Origin: Lutibacter litoralis
Lineage (GTDB): Bacteria; Bacteroidota; Bacteroidia; Flavobacteriales; Flavobacteriaceae
Length of the DNA: 50,867 nucleotides
Direction: 5' to 3'
Assembly: GCF_014646675.1 (NCBI RefSeq)
Contig: NZ_BMNS01000002.1
Location: 426,672-477,538 of the forward strand
The notes under the pieces are model-generated. The model worked only from the letters and a program-made list of their open reading frames with translations. It was not told the DNA's origin and searched no databases. The stretch's first letter is position 1. Each line of letters opens with the position of its first letter. The position numbers were made by a program, and so were the translations under genes. Of this stretch, positions 17,921 to 27,351 are shown one piece after another.

Positions 17921-18508
17921 TTATTCAGCTGGGACCAACACATCGTCTATTACGTGAATCCAGCCATTACTTACTTGTACTGTTTTTAATACTTTTGTTC
18001 CACCAACATATAAACCATCTTCTCTATTTTCTACAACCAAATATTTACCTGAAGCCATATACAACTTACGTCCTTTTTTAGCTTCTTTTTTAAGTTGTGT
18101 ATCAGGATAATTTGCTGGTGCTACATGATTTTTTAATATAAATGCTAATTGCTCTTTGTTTTCTGGTTTTACAAGAGTCTCAACAGTACCTTCAGGTAGT
18201 TTAGCAAACGCACTATTTAAAGGTGCAAAAACTGTTAGTGGACCCACATTTACTAATGCATCATCAACACCTGCTGCGTCAATTGCAGCTACTAAAGTTG
18301 AAAAATCTGGTAAAGATTTAGCTACCTGTAATGCGTTTGCAGCTGATTCTTCATCTACAACAGTAGATTGACCTTGTGCTTCTTCTATTTCTGTGGAGTT
18401 AGTTTCTGCAGCTTGCCCTTTCTTTTCAGCCTCACCACAAGATACTAAAAGGACAAGAATTAGGGTGAAAAATGAAATAAATAATTGATTTGTTTGTTTG
18501 GTTTTCAT
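17921..18508 (-). CDS. Fasciclin (FAS1) domain lipoprotein heading the nosZ unit
   Basis: A 195-residue secreted lipoprotein (signal ending LLVSC, Cys24) with an acidic linker and one FAS1 domain (about 60-195). The two FAS1 signature boxes are visible as TVFAPLNSAFAKLP and VSNGWIHVIDDVLVP. FAS1 domains usually mediate adhesion or protein contact. Here the gene is first in a unit with a cytochrome c and nosZ, and the promoter-like element at 18567-18574 serves it. A scaffolding role for the N2O-reducing complex is possible but unproven. Confidence 0.9.
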   Translation of the reverse strand: MKTKQTNQLFISFFTLILVLLVSCGEAEKKGQAAETNSTEIEEAQGQSTVVDEESAANALQVAKSLPDFSTLVAAIDAAGVDDALVNVGPLTVFAPLNSAFAKLPEGTVETLVKPENKEQLAFILKNHVAPANYPDTQLKKEAKKGRKLYMASGKYLVVENREDGLYVGGTKVLKTVQVSNGWIHVIDDVLVPAE

Positions 18509-18566
18509 AATTGATTATTTAATATTTAAGTTTTATTTTTAAATACAGCAATCCATTTTAAAAATG

Positions 18567-18574
18567 CAAAGTTA
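18567..18574 (-). promoter_or_regulatory. Candidate -7 promoter element of the FAS1-cyt c-nosZ unit
   Basis: The minus strand reads TAACTTTG, matching TAnnTTTG. Predicted start of transcription is near 18560. The large palindrome at 18588-18615 is centred about 40 bases upstream, the usual place for an activator of the Crp/Fnr class II type. Confidence 0.55.
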
Positions 18575-18587
18575 TATTTTTATTTCA

Positions 18588-18615
18588 AAATAAAAGACAA
18601 AATTGTCTTTTATTT
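18588..18615. promoter_or_regulatory. Perfect 13-bp palindromic operator upstream of the nosZ unit
   Basis: Arms AAATAAAAGACAA (18588-18600) and TTGTCTTTTATTT (18603-18615) are exact inverted copies separated by AA. A shorter copy with the same 7-bp core and spacing occurs at 15305-15320 in front of the other nos transcription unit. This pairing supports a regulator-binding site rather than a chance AT palindrome. The regulator (Crp/Fnr or Rrf2/NsrR type) cannot be decided from sequence. Confidence 0.65.
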
Positions 18616-18656
18616 CATTGTAACAAAAGTAACACTTTTTATCCGGAATCTCAAGT

Positions 18657-18664
18657 TATTTTTG
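18657..18664 (+). promoter_or_regulatory. Candidate -7 element for the thioredoxin-like gene
   Basis: TATTTTTG matches TAnnTTTG and would give a leader of about 75 bases to the ATG at 18746. No clear -33 element. Confidence 0.4.
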
Positions 18665-18745
18665 CATAATAATACTTATCTAAAAATGGTGTAAGTATTT
18701 GTATTTAAGAACGTCCAATGTTCTATTATAAAAAAATAAAAATTT

Positions 18746-19360
18746 ATGATTAGCAAATTAATTTCGAGTAGTATAAAAAAGGGAGTTTCTTATTCAACCT
18801 ATAGAACTTTAATAAAAGGCTTATTAGTTGAAGGAAAATCTACCGGTAACGAGCAATCTGAAGCACTTTTAGAGTATAGTATTTTGAATGATAAACGCAT
18901 GGATAGGCTGGATAAAACATTGAAAATTTCAGAAGAAACCTCCAATGCTTTAAATAAACTAACCGATAATTTTACTTTATTAGTATTGGCCGAAGGTTGG
19001 TGTGGAGATGCTGCTCAAATACTCCCTGTAATTAATAAAATTGCTGAATCTTCTTCTAAAATTGAATTAAAAATTGTTTGCAGAGACGAAAATGAAGGCT
19101 TAATGAATCAGTTTTTAACAAATGGTGGTAAAGCTATTCCAAAAGTAATTGTAGTTAATAACAAAAATGAAGTTGTGAATTCCTGGGGCCCAAGACCTTC
19201 TGTAGCTACAAAAATGGTAAATGATTATAAAGTTGCTCATGGTGGTTTAGATGACACTTTTAAAAAAGATTTACAAATTTGGTATAATAAAGACAAGGGA
19301 AATAATACCCAAAAAGACTTGTTAAATATCTTAGAAACTTCCGCTGTTGAAGTGAGCTAA
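18746..19360 (+). CDS. Thioredoxin-fold protein with a single-cysteine WCGDA motif
   Basis: A 204-residue cytoplasmic protein resembling the Thioredoxin_9-type family. The thioredoxin beta strand and active-site position read VLAEGWCGDAAQILPVI (about 80-97), so the CxxC pair is reduced to one cysteine. The cis-proline segment KAIPKVIVV is retained (about 128-136). An N-terminal helical stretch (1-65) precedes the fold. It cannot work as a standard dithiol oxidoreductase; a monothiol or binding role is possible. It is transcribed divergently from the nosZ unit and followed 32 bases later by the next gene. Confidence 0.75.
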   Translation: MISKLISSSIKKGVSYSTYRTLIKGLLVEGKSTGNEQSEALLEYSILNDKRMDRLDKTLKISEETSNALNKLTDNFTLLVLAEGWCGDAAQILPVINKIAESSSKIELKIVCRDENEGLMNQFLTNGGKAIPKVIVVNNKNEVVNSWGPRPSVATKMVNDYKVAHGGLDDTFKKDLQIWYNKDKGNNTQKDLLNILETSAVEVS

Positions 19361-19392
19361 TTTAGTCTACCTTTACACTCTAATTTAAAGAA

Positions 19393-19875
19393 ATGATTGT
19401 AGATTTTAAAAAAATTCCTAATTGGTGTAAATTGTGGGTTTTTCCTTCAAGTAGAAAATTTTATCCTCAAGAAATTGAAGGTTTAAAAGAACGTATCGAA
19501 GAGTTTTTAACAAATTGGACAAATGAAGGGCAATCTTTAGCATGTTCTTATCAATTAAAATACGATCGGTTTATTATAATTTCTGTTGACAATTCTGAAA
19601 TAAGTTTGAGTTTGAAAGCACATGATACTTTAACTGCTTTTATACTTGAGTTAGAAAAACTTTATGATGTTGTTTTATTAGACAAAATTAATGTTTGTTA
19701 CAAACAAGGTGAGTTTGTGCAATACAAAGATTTAAAAGAATTTAAAAAAATGATGAAGAGTAAGGGTGTTTCTAAAAAAACAATTGTTTTTGATAATATG
19801 ATTATAACCAAAGCCGAATTAGAAAACGATTGGGAAATTAACATTATGGATAGCTGGTTAGGACGTTTTTTATAA
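19393..19875 (+). CDS. Conserved Bacteroidetes protein, function unknown
   Basis: A 160-residue soluble protein. Its pattern (an N-terminal WxFPSSRKF segment, a central VCYKQGEFVQYKDLKEFKKMMKSK-like basic part, then NTIVFDN-type and a C-terminal DSWLGRF) matches a family often labelled ABC transporter ATPase in flavobacterial genomes. There is no Walker A, signature or Walker B motif, so that label is unsupported. It starts 32 bases after the thioredoxin-like gene and overlaps the end of the convergent gene by 6 bases. Confidence 0.7.
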   Translation: MIVDFKKIPNWCKLWVFPSSRKFYPQEIEGLKERIEEFLTNWTNEGQSLACSYQLKYDRFIIISVDNSEISLSLKAHDTLTAFILELEKLYDVVLLDKINVCYKQGEFVQYKDLKEFKKMMKSKGVSKKTIVFDNMIITKAELENDWEINIMDSWLGRFL

Positions 19876-20406
19876 GAAAATCATTCCAATACCGAAGGAA
19901 AAACTATTTAGTCTTCCATTTTCAAAATCTGCAATTTGTTTATTATGAAAATCCATACTTAATATAACACTGTTGTTTCTTTCTGAAGAAATATGATATC
20001 CCATACCTAGTTTATAATATTTTCCACGTTCAAAAGCTTTTCCTAATTTAAGTAACTTCCCTACTCCACCTCCAACATAAAACTTATCATCATCCGATTG
20101 AAAAATAGAGAATTTTGCATCTACATAATAAGGAATTGCTAAAATATCAACATCTGGATGCACGTCTAAACCTAAATTAATACCGGTTGTAATAAAATTA
20201 TTTATTTTTACATCTATTCCGTTTCTTAAAAAAATAGCATTTGGTGCAATTGGAGACCAATCTGTTTTTTCTAAATAATCGTCGTATTCACCAAAATTCT
20301 CATTGGCAGTAAATGTAACATTTAAAGTAAAATTATAATTTACAGCTCTTTGAGAATAACAAAGAACACTTCCAAACAAAATTATAACCAACAGAATTTT
20401 TTTCAT
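19870..20406 (-). CDS. Predicted outer-membrane beta-barrel protein
   Basis: A 178-residue protein with a Sec signal (about 1-18, ending CYSQ) followed by alternating amphipathic strands and a C-terminal strand SFGIGMIFL ending in a hydrophobic residue. This is typical of small outer-membrane barrels. No specific family recognised. It lies 7 bases downstream of truB, so it is probably the last gene of the ftsX-DUF3098-uppP-truB unit, and it runs tail-to-tail into the conserved gene on the plus strand. Confidence 0.65.
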   Translation of the reverse strand: MKKILLVIILFGSVLCYSQRAVNYNFTLNVTFTANENFGEYDDYLEKTDWSPIAPNAIFLRNGIDVKINNFITTGINLGLDVHPDVDILAIPYYVDAKFSIFQSDDDKFYVGGGVGKLLKLGKAFERGKYYKLGMGYHISSERNNSVILSMDFHNKQIADFENGRLNSFSFGIGMIFL

Positions 20407-20413
20407 AAAACAT

Positions 20414-21103
20414 TTATAGCTTCAAACTGGCTATAAAGTCATCAATTTTCATACCATTATCCACATTAAAATTTCCAATCTTAGTTCTTCTTAACGCTGT
20501 TAGATGTCCTCCTGAATTTAATGCAGCACCAAAATCGTTTGCTAAAGAACGAATGTAAGTGCCTTTACTGCACACAACTCTAAACTCAATCTTTGGCAAG
20601 TCAATTTTTGTTATTTCAAATTCTGAAATAATAATTTTTCTTGATTTAATTTCGGTGGTTTCTCCTGCCCTTGCAAGTTCATACAAACGTTTTCCATCTT
20701 TTTTCAAGGCTGAAAAAATTGGCGGAACTTGGTCTATTTCTCCAATAAATTGATGTGTGGTTTGTTGAATTAAATCTTCAGTAATATGCTCAATTGGAAA
20801 GGTTTGGTTTATTTCGGTTTCTAAATCGAAACTTGGAGTTGTAGCTCCTATAGTAATTTCTCCCGTATATTCTTTTATTTGACCTTGATATTCTTCAATC
20901 TTTTTGGTAAATTTACCCGTACAAAGTATTAATAAACCACTAGCCAAAGGATCTAATGTCCCTGCGTGACCTACCTTTATATTTTTAATTTTAAAACGTT
21001 GTTTAATTTCCCAGCGTAATTTATTTACCACCTGAAAGGAAGTCCAGTTTAAAGGTTTATCAATCAATAAAACTTGTCCGTCTTTATAATCTTCTAAAGT
21101 CAT
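20414..21103 (-). CDS. truB: tRNA pseudouridine-55 synthase
   Basis: A 229-residue TruB enzyme that makes pseudouridine 55 in the T-loop of tRNA. The catalytic aspartate is in GHAGTLDPLASGLL (about residue 52), and KPLNWTSFQVV at the N-terminus and CSKGTYIRSLANDFG near residue 180 are family motifs. It lacks the extended C-terminal PUA domain of the enterobacterial enzyme, as in many Bacteroidetes. Its start shares one base with the uppP stop (TAATG), so translation is coupled. Confidence 0.96.
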   Translation of the reverse strand: MTLEDYKDGQVLLIDKPLNWTSFQVVNKLRWEIKQRFKIKNIKVGHAGTLDPLASGLLILCTGKFTKKIEEYQGQIKEYTGEITIGATTPSFDLETEINQTFPIEHITEDLIQQTTHQFIGEIDQVPPIFSALKKDGKRLYELARAGETTEIKSRKIIISEFEITKIDLPKIEFRVVCSKGTYIRSLANDFGAALNSGGHLTALRRTKIGNFNVDNGMKIDDFIASLKL

Positions 21104-21900
21104 TAGTTATTTAATAAAGTTATAGCAATTGCAATTATTCCAACAATAAAACAATATAATGCAAAGTAAGAAAGTTTACTTTTTTTAACAATTGCAAGCA
21201 TCCATTTACACGCAAATAAACCTGCGATAAATGAAGCAATAAAACCAACACTTAAAACTCCAATTTGATTGCTTTGAAAATTTATAGAACCCGACACTAC
21301 ATCTTTTGCTATTTTTCCAAAAATTAGTGGCACTACCATTAAAAATGAAAAGCGCGCAGCTTTTGTTCTATCAATTCCTAATAAAACAGATGAAGAAATT
21401 GTTGCTCCAGATCTAGAAATTCCAGGTAAAATTGCCAATGCTTGTGAAATTCCGACAACTATAGCATTAAAAAAAGATACATTCTTTGTTGTGATTTTGG
21501 CTTTATCGGCAAATAACAATAAAAGCGATGTTACTATTAGCATAAAACCAACTAATAATATTTGTCCACTAAAAAAAGATTCAAATTGTTCTTCAAAAAA
21601 AACACCCGCAATTACAGCAGGAATCATTGACAAAATTATTTTCAATGAAAATTTCAATTCTTCATTCCATTTAAACTGGAATAATCCTTTAAATATTTCA
21701 ATAACTTCAACTCTAAAAACAAACAAGGTACTTAGGGCTGTTGCAAAATGCAATACAACAGTAAAAGTTAAACTTTCATTTGGCAAGGAATTATCTCCAA
21801 AAAGAGCTTTTGCTAATTCTAAATGTCCACTCGACGAAACGGGTAAAAATTCTGTTAATCCTTGAATAATCCCTAAGATTATTGCTTCAATATACCCCAT
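21103..21900 (-). CDS. uppP: Undecaprenyl-diphosphate phosphatase
   Basis: A 265-residue membrane enzyme (BacA/UppP family) that recycles the undecaprenyl carrier used in cell-wall synthesis. The two signature regions are LPVSSSGHLELA (about 19-30) and LPGISRSGATISSSVLLG (about 155-172), both carrying catalytic Ser/Arg/Glu residues. It has about eight hydrophobic helices. It follows the DUF3098 gene by 3 bases and overlaps truB by one base. Confidence 0.96.
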   Translation of the reverse strand: MGYIEAIILGIIQGLTEFLPVSSSGHLELAKALFGDNSLPNESLTFTVVLHFATALSTLFVFRVEVIEIFKGLFQFKWNEELKFSLKIILSMIPAVIAGVFFEEQFESFFSGQILLVGFMLIVTSLLLLFADKAKITTKNVSFFNAIVVGISQALAILPGISRSGATISSSVLLGIDRTKAARFSFLMVVPLIFGKIAKDVVSGSINFQSNQIGVLSVGFIASFIAGLFACKWMLAIVKKSKLSYFALYCFIVGIIAIAITLLNN

Positions 21901-21903
21901 AGT

Positions 21904-22149
21904 TTATTTTGAAGATTTCGCCATAATAGCATAAATTTCAATACCTAAACCAATAAGAACAAGTGTAGGAGCTAGCCTAATTCTTCTAAAATTATAGATT
22001 TCTTCATTAAAAATAGCAGGATCATCACTACCGCCACCAGCCATTAATATAAAGCCTAAACTTATAAAAGCAATACCAATTAGCATGAGTACATAATTTT
22101 TTTTACCGAATAAAAATTTGCTTTTATTTTCTTCTTTTTTCTTATTCAT
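21904..22149 (-). CDS. DUF3098 family small membrane protein
   Basis: An 81-residue protein with two hydrophobic helices (about 18-36 and 54-73) and a basic N-terminus. The conserved core FGKKNYVLMLIGIAFISLGFILM-like helix followed by a GGGSDDP turn and FNEEIYNFRRIRLAP marks the DUF3098 family found next to ftsX and uppP in Bacteroidetes. Its role is unknown; conserved synteny suggests a link to cell division or wall synthesis. It lies 4 bases after ftsX and 3 bases before uppP. Confidence 0.88.
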   Translation of the reverse strand: MNKKKEENKSKFLFGKKNYVLMLIGIAFISLGFILMAGGGSDDPAIFNEEIYNFRRIRLAPTLVLIGLGIEIYAIMAKSSK

Positions 22150-22153
22150 TTTT

Positions 22154-23032
22154 TTAGTAATAAAGTTCGTCTGTTCTTAAATTTAAAAATCGTTGAGTTG
22201 CAAAAAATGTACTTAACCAAGTTATTAAAATCCCCATTATGATAATAAATAAAAATAAAAAGCCTAACGCTTTATAGTCTGAAAGTAACTCTATTTCTGG
22301 CACCATTTTATTAATGTAAATAATAAAACCAACTAAGGCTGCATTGGATACTAAAGCACCTATAATTCCAAGTTTTATACTTTTCCAAATAAAGGGCCTT
22401 CTAATAAATCCTTTTGTCGCACCTACCATCTGCATAGTCTTGATTGTAAATCTTTTAGAATAAATAGAAATACGGATAGAACTATTTATAAGCACCACTG
22501 CAATTAAGGTAAATAAGGCACTCAGAAGCAACATCCAGAAACTAATACGGTTAATATTTTTTGTCAATAATTCAATCAAAGGCTTATCATACACAACTTC
22601 AGCAACAATACTTCTTATCAGCAGGTTTTTTTCAATCTCACCCATTTGTTCTGGTGTAACAAAATCCGATTTTAATGTTACATCAATAGCATTTTTTAAC
22701 GGATTGTCTCCTAAAAATTCCACAAAATCTTCGCCAATTTCTTCCGCATAGATTTCAGCTGCTTCTTTTTTTGATATATATACAACCTCTTTCGAATACT
22801 CTGCTTGTTTCAATTCTGCTTCTAGAATCTCAACATCATTAGATTTGGCATTGTCATTTAAAAATATAGTAATGGCTACTTTTTCTTTAAAATGATTGGA
22901 TATTGTATTGGTTTTTAGTAAAATAACACCTAAAAAGCCCACTAAAAAAAGTACTAAGGCAATACTAATAATTACTGAAAGATAGGAAGATCTTAATCTT
23001 CTTTTTTGATATTTATCGAAAGAATTATTCAA
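22154..23032 (-). CDS. ftsX: Cell-division ABC transporter permease FtsX
   Basis: A 292-residue FtsX protein with a cytoplasmic basic start, a first helix at about 18-40, an extracytoplasmic domain (about 41-165) and three further helices. The conserved region RFTIKTMQMVGATKGFIRRPFIWKS follows the second helix. With the ATPase FtsE (not in the window) it activates peptidoglycan hydrolases at the division site. It heads the unit ftsX-DUF3098-uppP-truB-barrel protein. Confidence 0.92.
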   Translation of the reverse strand: MNNSFDKYQKRRLRSSYLSVIISIALVLFLVGFLGVILLKTNTISNHFKEKVAITIFLNDNAKSNDVEILEAELKQAEYSKEVVYISKKEAAEIYAEEIGEDFVEFLGDNPLKNAIDVTLKSDFVTPEQMGEIEKNLLIRSIVAEVVYDKPLIELLTKNINRISFWMLLLSALFTLIAVVLINSSIRISIYSKRFTIKTMQMVGATKGFIRRPFIWKSIKLGIIGALVSNAALVGFIIYINKMVPEIELLSDYKALGFLFLFIIIMGILITWLSTFFATQRFLNLRTDELYY

Positions 23033-23146
23033 AAGTTATATGTATTATAGAGTTTGCAATATACAAATTTTGTTTATAGCTATTAAGCGTAATTTATTGG
23101 TTTTTTGTAAAACAACTTAACCTCTTTTTAGTTATGATATAAAAAG

Positions 23147-23231
23147 AAGCATTGTATTAAACCTTACCAGTAAATATCTTATAAAAACATATTAAAGTTA
23201 CTTACTTATTTATTATTTTAAAACAATGCTT
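23147..23231. repeat. Long imperfect inverted repeat between ftsX and rbfA
   Basis: Arms AAGCATTGTATTAAA (23147-23161) and TTTAAAACAATGCTT (23217-23231) match at 14 of 15 positions and enclose 55 bases. A nested stem, AGTAA (23169-23173)/TTACT (23198-23202), is also possible. It could be a structured RNA, an attenuator or a small miniature element. No coding capacity is evident. Confidence 0.4.
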
Positions 23232-23263
23232 ACTTAAAACTTATATTATGTACATTTAAATCT

Positions 23264-23271
23264 TATTTTTG
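23264..23271 (+). promoter_or_regulatory. Candidate -7 element for rbfA, leaderless or nearly so
   Basis: TATTTTTG matches TAnnTTTG and ends only 4 bases before the rbfA ATG at 23276, so transcription would start at or beside the start codon. Confidence 0.45.
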
Positions 23272-23275
23272 CACT

Positions 23276-23668
23276 ATGGAAACAAACAGACAAAAAAAAA
23301 TAGCAGGAGTTTTACAAAAAGACTTGGCAGATGTGTTACAAAATGCAGCACGAGATGGAATGAAAGGAGTTATTATTTCTGTTACTAAAGTGCAAGTTAC
23401 ATCAGATTTAGGGCAAGCAAAAGTTTTTATTAGTGTTTTCCCTCAAATAAAACGAGATATAATTTTAAAAGGTGTTCAAGAAAATACAGCTACAATTCGC
23501 TATGAAATGGCCAAACGAACACGCAACCAATTAAGACGTATGCCTGAACTTTTATTTTATATTGATGATACGTTAGATTATATTGAAGATATTGACAATG
23601 CTTTAAAAGGCAAAAAAGAAAATCCAATTAAAAATCCTGATATTTTAGACAAACGTCAAAAACGATAG
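23276..23668 (+). CDS. rbfA: Ribosome-binding factor A
   Basis: A 130-residue RbfA protein, which binds the 30S subunit and aids late 16S rRNA processing. The start METNRQKKIAGVLQKDLADVL, the KH-type segment SDLGQAKVFISVF and the KRTRNQLRRMPELLFYIDD motif near residue 85 are diagnostic. The C-terminal tail is Lys-rich. The following permease gene starts one base after this stop, so the two are one unit. Confidence 0.95.
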   Translation: METNRQKKIAGVLQKDLADVLQNAARDGMKGVIISVTKVQVTSDLGQAKVFISVFPQIKRDIILKGVQENTATIRYEMAKRTRNQLRRMPELLFYIDDTLDYIEDIDNALKGKKENPIKNPDILDKRQKR

Positions 23669-23669
23669 C

Positions 23670-24872
23670 TTGAATTTTCCTTTATACATAGCCAAACGTT
23701 ATTTATTTTCAAAAAGTAGTAATAACACCATAAATATTATTACCATAATTGCAACAATTGGTGTAATTATTGGCACATTGGCTTTGTTTATAGTGTTGTC
23801 TGGATTTTCTGGGCTAAGAACTTTTAGTATTGGTTTTTTAAACACTGCAGATCCCGACATAAAAATTACATCGGTAAAAGGCAAATCTTTTCTTTTTAAT
23901 GCTAAAATTAAAGATAATATTAACGCTCAAAGCAATATCGTTTCTTATACAAAGGTAATTGAGGAACGTGCTTTTTTTGAATTCAATAAAAAAACACATA
24001 TTGCTTATATTAAAGGAGTTGATTCCAATTACACAAAAGTTAACAGTATAGATTCAACAGTATATGTTGGAACTTGGTTAGACCAAAAAATTCCAAATGG
24101 AGCAATTGTCGGAAATGGTATTTCTAATTTATTATCTGTTGGCGTTTTTGATTTTCTGGAACCTCTAAAAATATATGTTCCAAAACCAGGAAAAGGCTAT
24201 GCTACAAATCCAACAGATGCCTTTAACCAAATTAAAACACAACCAATTGGTGTTTATTCTTTAACTGAAGAAGTTGACAAAAAATACACGTTTATTTCTT
24301 TAGAATTAGCTCAAATTTTATTGAATTACAAACCTGAACAAGTTTCCGCAATTGAACTAAAAGTTGAAAATCTAAAAAATAGAGATGAAACTATTGCCGC
24401 ATTAAAAAACAACTTAGGAAGCGAATTTAATATTGAAACCAGAGAACAATTGAATGCAGTTTTTTACAAAATGTTGAATACCGAAAATTTAGCATCCTAT
24501 TTAATTTTTACACTCATTTTAATAATCGCATTATTCAATGTTATTGGAGCAATTATAATGATGATTTTGGACAAAAAAGATAATTTAAAAACACTTTATA
24601 ATTTAGGTGCAACTATAAAAGATATTAAGCGTGTTTTTATTTTACAAGGTTTTTTATTATCGCTATTTGGTTTGTTTATTGGTCTTTCTATAGGTGTAAT
24701 TTTAGTACTGCTACAAAAAAAATATGCGTTATTTATGATAACACAACATCTTGCCTATCCTGTTGAACTTAAACTTTATAATGTAATTTCTGTGGTTATT
24801 ACTATATTAATATTAGGTTATTTAGCGGCTCTCATTGCGAGTAGTAGAATTTCCAAAAAATTAGTTGAATAA
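23670..24872 (+). CDS. LolC/LolE-like lipoprotein-releasing ABC permease (FtsX family)
   Basis: A 400-residue permease with a first helix (about 20-45), a large periplasmic domain (about 46-265) and three C-terminal helices (about 270-295, 315-345, 365-390). The start NFPLYIAKRYLFSKSSNNTINIIT is the usual N-terminus of Bacteroidetes LolE-like proteins. Residue 1 is encoded by TTG, since no in-frame ATG occurs until far downstream. It should work with a LolD-type ATPase (not in the window) in lipoprotein release from the inner membrane. The many lipoproteins encoded here would depend on such a system. Confidence 0.85.
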   Translation: MNFPLYIAKRYLFSKSSNNTINIITIIATIGVIIGTLALFIVLSGFSGLRTFSIGFLNTADPDIKITSVKGKSFLFNAKIKDNINAQSNIVSYTKVIEERAFFEFNKKTHIAYIKGVDSNYTKVNSIDSTVYVGTWLDQKIPNGAIVGNGISNLLSVGVFDFLEPLKIYVPKPGKGYATNPTDAFNQIKTQPIGVYSLTEEVDKKYTFISLELAQILLNYKPEQVSAIELKVENLKNRDETIAALKNNLGSEFNIETREQLNAVFYKMLNTENLASYLIFTLILIIALFNVIGAIIMMILDKKDNLKTLYNLGATIKDIKRVFILQGFLLSLFGLFIGLSIGVILVLLQKKYALFMITQHLAYPVELKLYNVISVVITILILGYLAALIASSRISKKLVE

Positions 24873-24970
24873 TATTTCTTCCTTTATTTTTAAATAAAGA
24901 ATTATTCTGTTAAATTTACTATGACATTTAAAAGAGTTACAGTAATATAATTCATTATTTACATGACTCA

Positions 24971-24985
24971 AAAGGTAAAACCTTT
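24971..24985 (+). other. Short hairpin with T-rich tail upstream of katG
   Basis: AAAGGT (24971-24976) and ACCTTT (24980-24985) pair around a 3-base loop, followed by ATTTTTATT. It looks like a weak terminator and may close the rbfA unit. The remaining 201 bases between the permease and katG show no other clear element. Confidence 0.35.
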
Positions 24986-25061
24986 ATTTTTATTATAAAT
25001 AATTACTATTAAGATACATTTATAATAGTTACTACTTATATTTAATTTGAATTAAACTTAA

Positions 25062-27296
<2,235 letters not shown>

Positions 27297-27311
27297 ATAA
27301 AAGCATAATTC

Positions 27312-27347
27312 AAAAAAAGCAGTTTGATAGTTTCAAACTGCTTTTTT
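27312..27347. terminator. Bidirectional terminator between katG and the dus gene
   Basis: GCAGTTTGA (27319-27327) and TCAAACTGC (27333-27341) form a perfect 9-bp stem flanked by A-run and T-run, serving both convergent genes. Confidence 0.9.
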
Positions 27348-27351
27348 ATTA

